Positions 24,949-33,100 of a stretch of 63,310 nucleotides of DNA are shown here, in pieces; position 1 is the stretch's first letter; each line of letters begins with the position of its first letter. A program made the position numbers and the translations under genes. The stretch covers positions 1 to 63,310 of the forward strand of contig JAIOHV010000226.1 in the NCBI GenBank assembly GCA_019912885.1, read 5' to 3'. This stretch comes from a bacterium. GTDB lineage: Bacteria; Lernaellota; Lernaellaia; JACKCT01. Under the pieces are notes generated by a model that worked only from the letters and a program-made list of their open reading frames with translations, had not been told where the DNA came from and did no database searches.

Positions 24949-27149
24949 GCCGCAAGGTCGCTGTGGTCGGCGCCGGCATGACGCGCTTCGTGCGCCGCGC
25001 CAAGGAATCCCCGAACGAACTCACCGCCCACGCGGTGCAGATGGCCCTCGACGACGCGGGCATGACGATCGACGAGATCGATTGCGTTGTGATGGGTACC
25101 GCCCCGGACGCCTTCGACGGCGTTCACATGAAGGGCGATCATCTCATCCCCGGTGCGGGCGGCACGAACAAGCCGTACATGCGCCATTTCGTCGGCGGCG
25201 GCACGGGCGTGTTCAGCCCCATCCACGGCTGGATGCACATCGCCTCCGGCAAGTTCGACACGTGCCTCGTCATTGCCGAGGAAAAGATGTCGCCGTGCAC
25301 GCCGCATCCGGCGGGCGCGTTCCTGACGATTTTCGACCGCGTGACCGAACAGCCGCTCGAGCTGACGCTCATCCATATCTTCGCCATCGAGATGGCGAGG
25401 TTCATGCACGTCTACGGATACACGGAAGAGGAAATCGCGCGCATCTCCGTGATGAACAAGCGCACCGCGCTCAATCACCCGGCCGCGCAGGTCGCCGAGA
25501 ACATCACCGTCGCCGACGTCATGAACTCGACATTGCTCTCCTGGCCCGTGAAACGCCTGGACATCAGCCCGACCTCCGACGGCGCGGTGGCGGTGGTGCT
25601 CACCAACGAGCGTATCGCCCGCGCGAAAAAGCCCGCGCCGGTCTTCATCGAAGGCGTCGGATATCGCCTGGACACGGCGTATTGGGCGACCCGCGATCTG
25701 GCGTTTCCGAACTACGTGGCGATGGCCGCGCGCGACGCCTACCAGATGGCGGGCATCACGAACCCGGCGCGCGACATCGACATCTTCGAGCCGTACGATC
25801 CGTTCGATTACAAGGCGCTGCACCACATGAACGGCCTGCTGCTCGATAAAACCGGCCGAACGGTGCGCGAATTGTTCGACGCCGGCGCGTTTGAAAGCGA
25901 CGGAACGCACCCCATGTGCCCGTCCGGCGGCGCGATGGGTGTCGGCAATCCGATCGCCGCGACCGGCCTCATGAAGATCGCCGAGCTCTACTTCCAGCTC
26001 ACCGGTCAGGCGGGCAAACGCCAGGTGAAAAAGACCGTCAGGCGTGGCGTGGCGCAGGCGTGGGGCGACCTCATGCAAGTCGGCACGGTGGTCGTCATGG
26101 GCGCGGACGGCGCGCCGCCGACGTTCAAGTCGGCGTGGAACGCGCGCACGGCCAAGGATTTGCCGGGCACCGCGGTCAAGGCGAACGCAAAACTGCCGAT
26201 CATCGAGGACGATCCGTACCTCGAATACGCCTGGGACAATGGCCTGGCGATGACAACCTACCTGGAAGGGCTCAAGGCGGGCAAGCTGCGCGGCAGCCTG
26301 GATCGGCGAACGAACCGCATGATGATTCCCCCGCGTGCGTTCAGCGAAATCGCGAACCTCGATCCGGTCGCGGACTACTTCGACATTCCCGATTCCGGCA
26401 CGGTCATGACCTACACGATCTCGTACGTGAATTGGGACTCCTCGCCGCTGCCTGACGGGCAAGTGAAAATTTTTGCCGTCATCGCGATCGACGGTTGCGA
26501 CGAGCACATGGGTCTTGTTCATCGCCTGGACGATGTCGCCCCCGCGGACGTAAAGATCGGCATGCGCGTTCGTGCGGTGTGGAAAGACGCTGCTGATCGC
26601 GAAGGAAAAATCACCGATATCACGCACTTCGCGCCCGAGGGACGCCGCAAGAAGGCGCCCTCCGGGTTTCTCGCGGCGAAACCGGCGGAAATGACGGTCA
26701 TGCGAGCCGGTGCGACGAAGGGCAAGATCCCGCTGGCGTACCGATACACGGCCGGCGTCGCGGGCACGGAATTCTACGACGGGCTTGCCAAGGGAAAAAT
26801 CGTCGGATCGGCGACACCCGAAGGGCCGCTCGTGCCGCCGGCGTCCTTTGACGAAGACACTATGGAACCGCTTGCCGGCGGAACGGTCGACGTTACCGGC
26901 ACGGGCCGCATCCTTTCGTTTGCGGTGGTGACGGAGGATCGCGCGGGCAAGCAGCTCGCCGAGCCGGCCGTCATCGTGCAGGTGGGCTTCGCCGGCGCGC
27001 ACGGTAGCGTTTTCGGATTTCTTTCGGTCGGGGAGGGACAGGAGTTCGGAAACGGCTCCGAGGTGACCTTCGTCAAGCCAAAAAAGATGTCCGGCCCCGC
27101 TTCGGTCATATTTCAGCTTGCGGGCAAGAAGAAAACGAAAAAGTCATAA
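24945..27149 (+). CDS. Thiolase-fold protein fused to two DUF35-like OB-fold domains
   Basis: The 734-residue protein starts at ATG 24945 after a strong AGGAGGA. Residues 1-390 are a thiolase-superfamily domain (VAVVGAGMTRFVRRAKESPNE, then HPMCPSGGAMGVGNPIAATG). The Cys position is Gly85 in FVGGGTGVFSP, and the His of the GHP loop is Asn335. Two OB-fold domains of DUF35 type follow at about 444-560 and 612-726, each with the IPP/VPP linker and a GTV or GRI beta start. Both have lost the zinc-ribbon cysteines that normally precede the OB fold. The Lys-rich tail is KKKTKKS. In known thiolase/DUF35 complexes the OB domain binds acyl-CoA and bridges partners, so this may be a one-chain version. 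The substrate is unknown. Confidence 0.82.
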   Translation: MSRKVAVVGAGMTRFVRRAKESPNELTAHAVQMALDDAGMTIDEIDCVVMGTAPDAFDGVHMKGDHLIPGAGGTNKPYMRHFVGGGTGVFSPIHGWMHIASGKFDTCLVIAEEKMSPCTPHPAGAFLTIFDRVTEQPLELTLIHIFAIEMARFMHVYGYTEEEIARISVMNKRTALNHPAAQVAENITVADVMNSTLLSWPVKRLDISPTSDGAVAVVLTNERIARAKKPAPVFIEGVGYRLDTAYWATRDLAFPNYVAMAARDAYQMAGITNPARDIDIFEPYDPFDYKALHHMNGLLLDKTGRTVRELFDAGAFESDGTHPMCPSGGAMGVGNPIAATGLMKIAELYFQLTGQAGKRQVKKTVRRGVAQAWGDLMQVGTVVVMGADGAPPTFKSAWNARTAKDLPGTAVKANAKLPIIEDDPYLEYAWDNGLAMTTYLEGLKAGKLRGSLDRRTNRMMIPPRAFSEIANLDPVADYFDIPDSGTVMTYTISYVNWDSSPLPDGQVKIFAVIAIDGCDEHMGLVHRLDDVAPADVKIGMRVRAVWKDAADREGKITDITHFAPEGRRKKAPSGFLAAKPAEMTVMRAGATKGKIPLAYRYTAGVAGTEFYDGLAKGKIVGSATPEGPLVPPASFDEDTMEPLAGGTVDVTGTGRILSFAVVTEDRAGKQLAEPAVIVQVGFAGAHGSVFGFLSVGEGQEFGNGSEVTFVKPKKMSGPASVIFQLAGKKKTKKS

Positions 27150-27160
27150 GAGTGACGAAA

Positions 27161-27186
27161 ACCGGTCCGGCTCGCGCCGGATTGGT
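27161..27186. terminator. Strong hairpin ending the acyl-CoA locus
   Basis: An 11-bp stem (ACCGGTCCGGC with GCCGGATTGGT, two G-T wobbles) encloses a TCGC tetraloop, 12 bases after the stop of the thiolase-OB gene. No U-tract follows. The position fits an operon end. Confidence 0.55.
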
Positions 27187-27578
27187 GAACGCAAATTCCG
27201 CCAACAAAAATAAGGGCATCCACGCCCGCGACGTAGGCTTGCGGTCACGCGTCGGCATAAACGCTTCGTGCCAAAGCCAAATGCAAATTTCATCATTATA
27301 ATTGTATAGTTACGTTCTTGTTGTTCATGAAAAACTTTAGGTTATCCCGTCGCCGTCGCCGTGCTTGAACCGCTTTCTAGAAAAGCCGACACAAGGAATT
27401 GAATTTTCTGGAATTTCTCTGTATCGTAGATCTGAGAGGGTCATTTTCCGCAAAGACGATGTTCGGATCAGGATTCCGCCCCACGCCACGGAAAAATATG
27501 ACCCGTCAACGTGGTTTCCCTTGACGCGATAGCGTCGGGTAGTCCAAATAGATACCGAAAATTTGGGCTGAGGATGAA
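27187..27578. other. Gene-free spacer, partly AT-rich
   Basis: About 390 bases carry no credible ORF. The middle (27270-27350) is AT-rich and holds a perfect TATAAT at 27297-27302, but no matching -35 box at proper distance. A promoter for the small zinc-motif gene and the HIT gene may lie here. No tRNA or riboswitch fold was recognised. Confidence 0.4.
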
Positions 27579-27881
27579 ATGGCGAACGACGCCCACGAAA
27601 ATTGTCGACTCATGGCCTGCGACAGGCCGGCGATGGCGAACGGCTACTGTCGGCTGCATTACATTCAGTATTGGCAGCAAATCAAGGGGCGACGGCGCCT
27701 TATCGAGTTCGTTCGGATGCGCCGTATGCAGGAGGCCCTCGTCCGCGATCGGATCGAGGGCAAGAAAAAGGTGACGTACGTCGAGCAATTCAAAAAGGAC
27801 GAAAGGCTCGACGAGAGCGACCTGGCCCATCTCATGCGGGAAATGAACGCCCCCGAGCCCCCCAAACTGACGCGCGATTGA
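27579..27881 (+). CDS. Small hypothetical protein with Cys/His cluster
   Basis: The 100-residue basic protein has a likely zinc-binding cluster near its N-terminus: Cys9, Cys14, Cys23 and His26 in CRLMACDRPAMANGYCRLHY (C-x4-C-x8-C-x2-H). The remaining 70 residues are helical and highly charged (RRRLIEFVRMRRMQEALVRDRIEGKKK), suggestive of nucleic-acid or ribosome contact. GAGG precedes the ATG at good spacing. It ends 13 bases before the HIT gene and is probably co-transcribed with it. Similar zinc knuckles occur in small uncharacterised proteins. No function is assigned. Confidence 0.65.
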   Translation: MANDAHENCRLMACDRPAMANGYCRLHYIQYWQQIKGRRRLIEFVRMRRMQEALVRDRIEGKKKVTYVEQFKKDERLDESDLAHLMREMNAPEPPKLTRD

Positions 27882-27894
27882 TTCAAACGGGCGA

Positions 27895-28236
27895 ATGGAC
27901 TGCGTTTTTTGTAAAATCGCCTCGGGCGAGATCGATTCACCGAAAATCTACGACGACGGCGAGTTGTTTTGCGTTCGGGACATCAATCCCGCCGCGAAAA
28001 CGCACCTGCTCATCATCCCGCACAAGCACATTCCGACGCTGCTCGAAGTCAAACCCGACGACGAAGCGCTGCTTTCCCGCGCCATGCTCGTCGCTCGCCA
28101 GGTCGCACGCGACGCCGGAATCGCCGAAGATGGATTCCGCCTGGTTTTCAATGTCAACGAGGGTGGGGGCCAGCAGATTTTTCACATCCATTTTCACCTT
28201 CTGGCCGGCGGTAAACTGCCCGGTTTCGGCCGCTGA
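27895..28236 (+). CDS. HIT-family nucleotide hydrolase/transferase
   Basis: The 113-residue protein has the Hint-branch layout: MDCVFCKIASGEIDSPKIYDDG with a CxxC pair, then THLLIIPHKHIPTL, and the histidine triad IFHIHFHLLAGG near the C-terminus. Such enzymes hydrolyse purine nucleoside phosphoramidates such as AMP-lysine. The length and the terminal LPGFGR match bacterial Hint proteins. The neighbours (small zinc-motif protein, HEAT-repeat protein, miaB) give no substrate clue. Confidence 0.92.
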   Translation: MDCVFCKIASGEIDSPKIYDDGELFCVRDINPAAKTHLLIIPHKHIPTLLEVKPDDEALLSRAMLVARQVARDAGIAEDGFRLVFNVNEGGGQQIFHIHFHLLAGGKLPGFGR

Positions 28237-28257
28237 CACGGCCCCGGGGCCGCTTTC

Positions 28258-29292
28258 ATGACATCTCCGACCCGTTTTCTGATCGTTTTGGCCGTGGCGC
28301 TGTCATTCGCGCTCGCTGCCACGCCGGCGTACGCGAAAAAATCGCCGCCGACCGATTGTGCGGAAACCGACGAGGATTGCCTTCTTAAGCAGCTCGAAGG
28401 CGAGGGCGCTCCGGCCATGCGCGCCGCGATGGCCTTGGGACGCCTTTCCTCGACAAAGGCGATCGATCCCCTGATCGTCAATCTCGAATCGTCCGACCAA
28501 TACGTGGCGACCGCCGCTTTGCACGCGTTGGTGACGATCGGCGAGCCGGCGGTGCCGGCGCTGATCGAGGCGACGGCGCACAAGTCCGCCGCGGTGCGAA
28601 AATACGCCGGCCACGGGCTGGGACGCATCGGCACGGAGCGCGCCGTGAAGGCGCTCGAGGCGCTTGCGAACGACACGGATCCGGACGTGCGCATCAACGC
28701 CATACGGGCGTTCGTGCGTTTGAAGGAACCCTCCGGCCAGTTTACGCTGGTGCGCCTTTTGCGCGACCGCCATCGCCGTGTGCGCGTCGAGGCGATCCGT
28801 GCGCTATCGACCATGCCCGACAAAAAGCTCGTGGCGCCGCTTGTCGATGCGGGCATCGCCGATCTGGACGGCCAGGTCGCCTCCGAGGCGGCCGGGGTGC
28901 TCATCAAGATCGGTCCCGACGCGATACCGGCGCTGATCGAGAAAATGCCGAACCAGCCGCCGTACGCGCGTATGCGCCTTTGTGCGGTGCTGGGCGAACT
29001 CGCCGCCAAGGCGGACGCGCCGCGTCGCGCCACGGTCGAGTCGATGCTCGCGGCGCACGCGAAGAACAGCCAGGAATCCGACGACGTCCGCCGCGCGGCG
29101 TGCGTGGGGTTGGGGATCGTCGGGGGCGAAATCGCCGCCGGCCACCTGCGCGACATCATCGAAAAGAACAGGGACGACGCGAAGATGAGCGAGCTTGTCA
29201 TCGTCGCGCGGCGCGCCCTTGAGCGGGCCGAGGGCTCGTCGACCGCCGCCAAGGCCGCGGCCATCGAAAAGGCGGCCGATCCGGCGCCCTGA
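28258..29292 (+). CDS. Secreted HEAT-repeat protein
   Basis: The 344-residue protein has a signal peptide (core FLIVLAVALSFALAA, cleavage after AYA near residue 26), so it works in the periplasm or at the outer membrane. The mature part has a short Cys-containing segment (TDCAETDEDC) and then about seven HEAT/PBS-lyase-type repeats. Repeated patterns include AMRAAMALGRLSSTKAIDPLI and AVRKYAGHGLGRIGTERAVKAL. These are protein-interaction scaffolds. The tail is Ala/Lys-rich. It follows the HIT gene by 21 bases and precedes miaB, which appears to have its own promoter. Confidence 0.8.
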   Translation: MTSPTRFLIVLAVALSFALAATPAYAKKSPPTDCAETDEDCLLKQLEGEGAPAMRAAMALGRLSSTKAIDPLIVNLESSDQYVATAALHALVTIGEPAVPALIEATAHKSAAVRKYAGHGLGRIGTERAVKALEALANDTDPDVRINAIRAFVRLKEPSGQFTLVRLLRDRHRRVRVEAIRALSTMPDKKLVAPLVDAGIADLDGQVASEAAGVLIKIGPDAIPALIEKMPNQPPYARMRLCAVLGELAAKADAPRRATVESMLAAHAKNSQESDDVRRAACVGLGIVGGEIAAGHLRDIIEKNRDDAKMSELVIVARRALERAEGSSTAAKAAAIEKAADPAP

Positions 29293-29318
29293 CGGCGCGG
29301 CCGGCGCGGTGTTATAAT
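29289..29318 (+). promoter_or_regulatory. Promoter of miaB
   Basis: CTGACG at 29289-29294, an 18-base spacer and a perfect TATAAT at 29313-29318 lie 21 bases before the miaB ATG. The -35 box overlaps the stop of the HEAT-repeat gene. The leader would be only about 15 bases. Confidence 0.6.
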
Positions 29319-29339
29319 TCCGCGTTCCCCCGATCATCC

Positions 29340-30728
29340 ATGACGCGGACCATCACCAAATCCGAACCGGCCGACATCGCGCCCGCGAACCGGCGCATCT
29401 TCGTGCGCACGTTCGGCTGCCAGATGAACGACTACGATTCCGAGCGCATGTACCGCCTGATGGAGCGGGAAGGGTGGAGCCGCACCGGCACGCCGGACGA
29501 CGCCGACCTCATCGTCATCAATACCTGTAGCGTGCGCGAAAAGCCCGAACACAAGGCGATGACGGAAATCGGCATGATGCGCCGCCATCGGCAGGGACGC
29601 GGCGCGCTCGTCGCGCTGGCGGGGTGCGTGGCGCAGCAACACGGCGAGCGGATGCTCAAACGCATTCCCGACCTCGACCTCGTGCTCGGAACGCACGCCA
29701 TCGACCGCCTGCCGGGCCTTGTCGAGGAGGCGGGCGCGCGCCGCGTCGCCGCAACGGATTGGGACGACGAGCACCTGTTCGCGTTCGACAACATCTCGCC
29801 GGCGGGCGACGCGCACGCCGGTGTTTCCTGGAAGGGGACCCGCGCGGGCGGATTCGTGCCGATCATGCGCGGGTGCGACAAACGCTGCACGTTCTGCATC
29901 GTTCCCGAAACGCGCGGGCGGGAAATGTCGCGGCCGATCGACGACGTTGTGCGCGAGGTGCGCGATCTCGTCGCCGCGGGCGTGAAGGACGTGACGCTGC
30001 TCGGGCAGATCGTCAATCGATATGGGCGCGGCATCGCCCGCCGGCCGATCTTCCACGAGTTGCTCGATGCGATCGACGCGATCGACGGGCTGTCGCGCAT
30101 CCGATTTACGTCGAGTCACCCGGTGTACGTCACTCCGGAGCTGGTCGAACGGTTCGCGTCGATGCGCAAGCTCGCCTCGCACATCCACCTGCCGGTGCAG
30201 TCGGGCTCGAACCGCGTTTTGCAAATCATGCGTCGCGGTCATGCGATCGAACTGTTCGAGGAGCGCGTCGCGATGCTGCGAAACGCGCGCCCGGGCCTTT
30301 CGGTCACGACCGATCTCATCGTCGGGTATCCGGGAGAAACCGGGGACGATTTCGAAGCGACGCTCGATCTGATCCGCCGCGTCGAATTCGATCATCTTTT
30401 CGCGTTCAAATATTCGCCCCGTCCGAACACACCCGCCGCGGCGATCGATGACACGGTTGACGAGGCCGAAAAAGCACGGCGCCTGGATGCCGTGCACGCG
30501 ATGGCGGCGCCGGGTATCGCACGAAAAATGTCGGCGTTCGTCGGCCGCACCGTCGAGATCCTGGTGGAGGGGCACGACACCGATCGGCCCGGGCGCGTGC
30601 TCGGCCGTACGAGCTGCAATCGCGCCGTGCACGTCGATGCACCCGGGGCGAAGATCGGCGATTTCCTGAAGGTGTCGATCGAGCGCGCGATGGCGAATTC
30701 GCTGGCGGGTGTTATCGACAATTCGTAG
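29340..30728 (+). CDS. miaB: tRNA-2-methylthio-N6-dimethylallyladenosine synthase MiaB
   Basis: MiaB is a radical-SAM methylthiotransferase that adds CH3S to i6A37 of tRNAs reading UNN codons. The 462-residue protein shows the N-terminal cluster cysteines (TFGCQMND, NTCSVREK, LAGCVAQ) and the radical-SAM CxxxCxxC in RGCDKRCTFCIVPETRG. It also has HLPVQSGSNRVLQIMRRGH and a C-terminal TRAM domain (TVEILVEGHD, then TSCNRAVHVD). All cluster ligands are present. The start at ATG 29340 lies just after a TATAAT promoter. Confidence 0.95.
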   Translation: MTRTITKSEPADIAPANRRIFVRTFGCQMNDYDSERMYRLMEREGWSRTGTPDDADLIVINTCSVREKPEHKAMTEIGMMRRHRQGRGALVALAGCVAQQHGERMLKRIPDLDLVLGTHAIDRLPGLVEEAGARRVAATDWDDEHLFAFDNISPAGDAHAGVSWKGTRAGGFVPIMRGCDKRCTFCIVPETRGREMSRPIDDVVREVRDLVAAGVKDVTLLGQIVNRYGRGIARRPIFHELLDAIDAIDGLSRIRFTSSHPVYVTPELVERFASMRKLASHIHLPVQSGSNRVLQIMRRGHAIELFEERVAMLRNARPGLSVTTDLIVGYPGETGDDFEATLDLIRRVEFDHLFAFKYSPRPNTPAAAIDDTVDEAEKARRLDAVHAMAAPGIARKMSAFVGRTVEILVEGHDTDRPGRVLGRTSCNRAVHVDAPGAKIGDFLKVSIERAMANSLAGVIDNS

Positions 30729-30793
30729 CGTTTACATATAGTTACAGCGATATTTTGAGAAGTTACCGCAAATTTGGCGTTCCTTACGCGTTT

Positions 30794-31555
30794 ATGCGAA
30801 TATTTTACTTTAACTATATACGTCTAAGTTGCTGTTTATACGTCACATTATCGCTATGCACGGGAGCGGCATCCGCCAATGCCGAAGAACCGCTAAACGT
30901 TCGCGAAATTCCGTTCAAAACCGGCCGCGTCGTGCACGTGCGGCTCGATCCCACACGATTCGTTTTCCGGGTCGTTTACGCGAATCCGCCGAAAACCGTA
31001 AAGGTGCAAAACACCGCGAGCGGCGCCACGGTAACCGTGAACGGCGGGTATTGGGACGCATCGTACAAACCGACCGATCTGCTCGTCGCCGGCGGCAAAA
31101 AGATTCGTGACCGAAATCCCAAGGCGCCGTTTCGGGGCTTGTTTTTCGTTCGCGACGGTCGCGCGCGACTGGCGGATCTTTCGCGCGAACACGGCGCGGC
31201 GAATGGCCCGTTCGAGGAAGCGATGATTTGTGGCCCGGTCATCGTCCGGGACGGCCGTATGGCGAAACACCGGTCCACGAGCGAACATCGGCGTACCGTC
31301 ATCGGCCGTGACAAGCGCCACGGAATATTTTTTCTCGTCATCGACGGGGCACGGGCGAGCTACGGCGAACTGTCGGATATCGCGCTGAGCGACGGCGTGG
31401 ACGCCCAGTTTGCGTTCAATCTGGATGGCGGCTCGTCTCAGTCCGCGTCGGATCGTTCATTGAGGTGTTCCCGATCGATCCGAAATGAAAAACCAGGATT
31501 GCTCATTTTACGGCCGGGGTCGATCGGAAGGGCCGCACGGCTTGTATTCCGATAA
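30794..31555 (+). CDS. Exported phosphodiester glycosidase-like (NAGPA domain) protein
   Basis: The 253-residue protein starts at ATG 30794 (an in-frame TTG lies at 30755) and has an N-terminal signal sequence ending near ASANAEE. The mature domain matches the NAGPA/DUF2233 fold: VTVNGGYWDASYKPTDLLV with the NGGY motif, a conserved MICGPVIVRDG strand, and FNLDGGSSQSASD, the NxDGGSS active-site motif. Family members remove GlcNAc from phosphodiester-linked sugars or act on related cell-wall sugars. The first 100 bases are noticeably AT-rich, unlike the rest of the gene, which may mark a promoter or a recombination join. It acts outside the cytoplasm. Confidence 0.78.
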   Translation: MRIFYFNYIRLSCCLYVTLSLCTGAASANAEEPLNVREIPFKTGRVVHVRLDPTRFVFRVVYANPPKTVKVQNTASGATVTVNGGYWDASYKPTDLLVAGGKKIRDRNPKAPFRGLFFVRDGRARLADLSREHGAANGPFEEAMICGPVIVRDGRMAKHRSTSEHRRTVIGRDKRHGIFFLVIDGARASYGELSDIALSDGVDAQFAFNLDGGSSQSASDRSLRCSRSIRNEKPGLLILRPGSIGRAARLVFR

Positions 31556-31559
31556 GTGT

Positions 31560-31575
31560 CATAATCTATATTATG
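31560..31575. repeat. AT-rich inverted repeat before tRNA-Arg(CCT)
   Basis: CATAAT and ATTATG form a perfect 6-bp inverted repeat around CTAT, followed by a run of eight A residues. The segment includes TATATT at 31567-31572 and may contain the tRNA promoter, but the best -35 candidate (TTGTAT at 31542-31547) is 19 bases away. Confidence 0.35.
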
Positions 31576-31644
31576 TAAAAAAAATGGAAACGCGAACGAC
31601 CTTGGCCTTCAAGGACGCTCGTGATACACGAACGCCCTCCTTGA

Positions 31645-31718
31645 GCCCTCGTAGCTCAGTCGGATAGAGCATCGGATTCCTAATCCGGGGGTCGCAGGTT
31701 CGAATCCTGCCGGGGGCA
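31645..31718 (+). tRNA. tRNA-Arg (anticodon CCT)
   Basis: The acceptor stem is GCCCTCG/CGGGGGC with one T-G wobble. The D-arm segment is GCTCAGTCGGATAGAGC. The anticodon loop TTCCTAA carries CCT, reading AGG. The T-arm is GCAGG-TTCGAAT-CCTGC, the discriminator is A and no CCA is encoded. A second arginine tRNA for the AGR box (TCT) lies at 18644. Confidence 0.95.
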
Positions 31719-31876
31719 ACGGAATCGCCGAATAGGCTGGAAGACTGAAAGACCGGAAGGCTGAAAAGTCATCGCAACGCGGCTGACGGGCGAACGTTGC
31801 GGCGAACCGCGCGCTGTCGCTTGCCGTACTGACATCCGCAAAATCGGCGTAATCTGCGTATCGATCCTGAGCCGCG

Positions 31877-33100
31877 CTACCGCCGCGCGAGGTCGCGCAC
31901 CGGTTCCATCGCCCAGACGCTGCCGCCGTTCGCGAGGAAATAAAGGCGCCCGCCGTGGACGCCCGGCGCGCTGGTGACGCCAGAACCAGGGTGCGTTCGC
32001 CATCGGACCTGCCCGGTGTAAGCGTCAACGGCAAATAGGCGCCCCTGACTCGTCGCCGTGTAGACGTGCCGTCCAAGGATCACCGGTTTGCTGCCGACCT
32101 TCAAACGCAACCGTGGTCCTTTGGCGATCGAACGACGCGCGTCCTGGTCTTTGAGGTTGACGCGCCACAGGACATCGCCGGCCGCGGCGTCCACCGCTAC
32201 AAGCTCGCCGTTTGCCGTCGCCGTGAAAAGCGCACCGCCCGCGAGCGCCGGCGCCGAAACACCACCGGCTCCCTCGCGCTTCCAGCGAACGTTTCCGTAT
32301 TCGAGATCCAGGCAATAAAGCGCGCCGTCGTACGCGCCGACGTACATGGACTCGCCATCGATGACCGGCGTCGTATCGACGTCCGCGAGGCGCTCCTCAA
32401 TATTCAGAAGCTGCTTCCAGATTTCTTTTCCGTTTTTCGGATTGAGTGCGACGATGTATCCGTCGGAATACGCCGTGAAGAGCGTTCCGCCGGCGAGCAC
32501 CGGCGACGCGACGCCTCGCACGGAGAATGTCGCCGGCAGCTCGCGCTGATGGGTCCACGACCACGCGCCGTCGTCGAGAGACAGCGCGTAAACGCGGTTC
32601 GCGGCGGTCGCGAAATAGACCCTGCCCTCCCCGATTTCGGGAACGCCCATCACCTCGCCCGCGGCCTGGAACGTCCAGCGCACAAGTCCGGTCTTGGTGT
32701 CGACGGCGTACAGCACACCATCCGAATCGCCGAAAATCAGCGAGTCGCCGTGGATGCGTGGCCGCGACTCGATCGGCCCGTAGGCGTCGAATCGCCAGTG
32801 CACGCGCCCGTTGCGCGCGTCGAGCGCGTACATCTTCCCGCGCGACGTTCCCACGTAAACGCGCGTCGCGTCCACCGCGGGCTCGGCAAACTGCGTCGGC
32901 TGAAATTCGGCCGCGTATGTCGGGCGATACAGATCCTTGATCCAAAGCACGCGCAGCGGCGCGCCGATCGCGGGATCTTCGCCAAGCGCGTTTTCCGGAA
33001 GCCGCGTCGCCGGCGGAGCGACGGCACATCCCGCGGCGACAAGCGCGAATAACGCCGCGCGTCCGAGACGGATCGCGGCGCGCGTCGCCCGTGCGGTCAC
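31877..33100 (-). CDS. bamB: PQQ-type beta-propeller lipoprotein, BamB-like
   Basis: The 407-residue protein has a lipobox (FALVAAGCAVAP, lipidated Cys25) and about seven to eight PQQ-like repeats. Examples are YVGTSRGKMYALDARNGRVHW, FGDSDGVLYAVDTKTGLVRW and YVGAYDGALYCLDLEYGNVRW. It is an outer-membrane lipoprotein facing the periplasm. Position after a yfgM-like TPR gene, with a GTGA overlap, matches the classical yfgM-bamB arrangement, so a role in outer-membrane protein insertion is likely. der, often next in proteobacteria, is absent here. The start codon is GTG. Confidence 0.85.
   Translation of the reverse strand: MTARATRAAIRLGRAALFALVAAGCAVAPPATRLPENALGEDPAIGAPLRVLWIKDLYRPTYAAEFQPTQFAEPAVDATRVYVGTSRGKMYALDARNGRVHWRFDAYGPIESRPRIHGDSLIFGDSDGVLYAVDTKTGLVRWTFQAAGEVMGVPEIGEGRVYFATAANRVYALSLDDGAWSWTHQRELPATFSVRGVASPVLAGGTLFTAYSDGYIVALNPKNGKEIWKQLLNIEERLADVDTTPVIDGESMYVGAYDGALYCLDLEYGNVRWKREGAGGVSAPALAGGALFTATANGELVAVDAAAGDVLWRVNLKDQDARRSIAKGPRLRLKVGSKPVILGRHVYTATSQGRLFAVDAYTGQVRWRTHPGSGVTSAPGVHGGRLYFLANGGSVWAMEPVRDLARR

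Noticed and set aside
24678-27002. 774-codon open frame on the minus strand
   Set aside because: It lies antisense to the thiolase pair. The plus frames have clear family motifs, ribosome sites and overlaps; the minus frame is Arg/His-rich shadow sequence.
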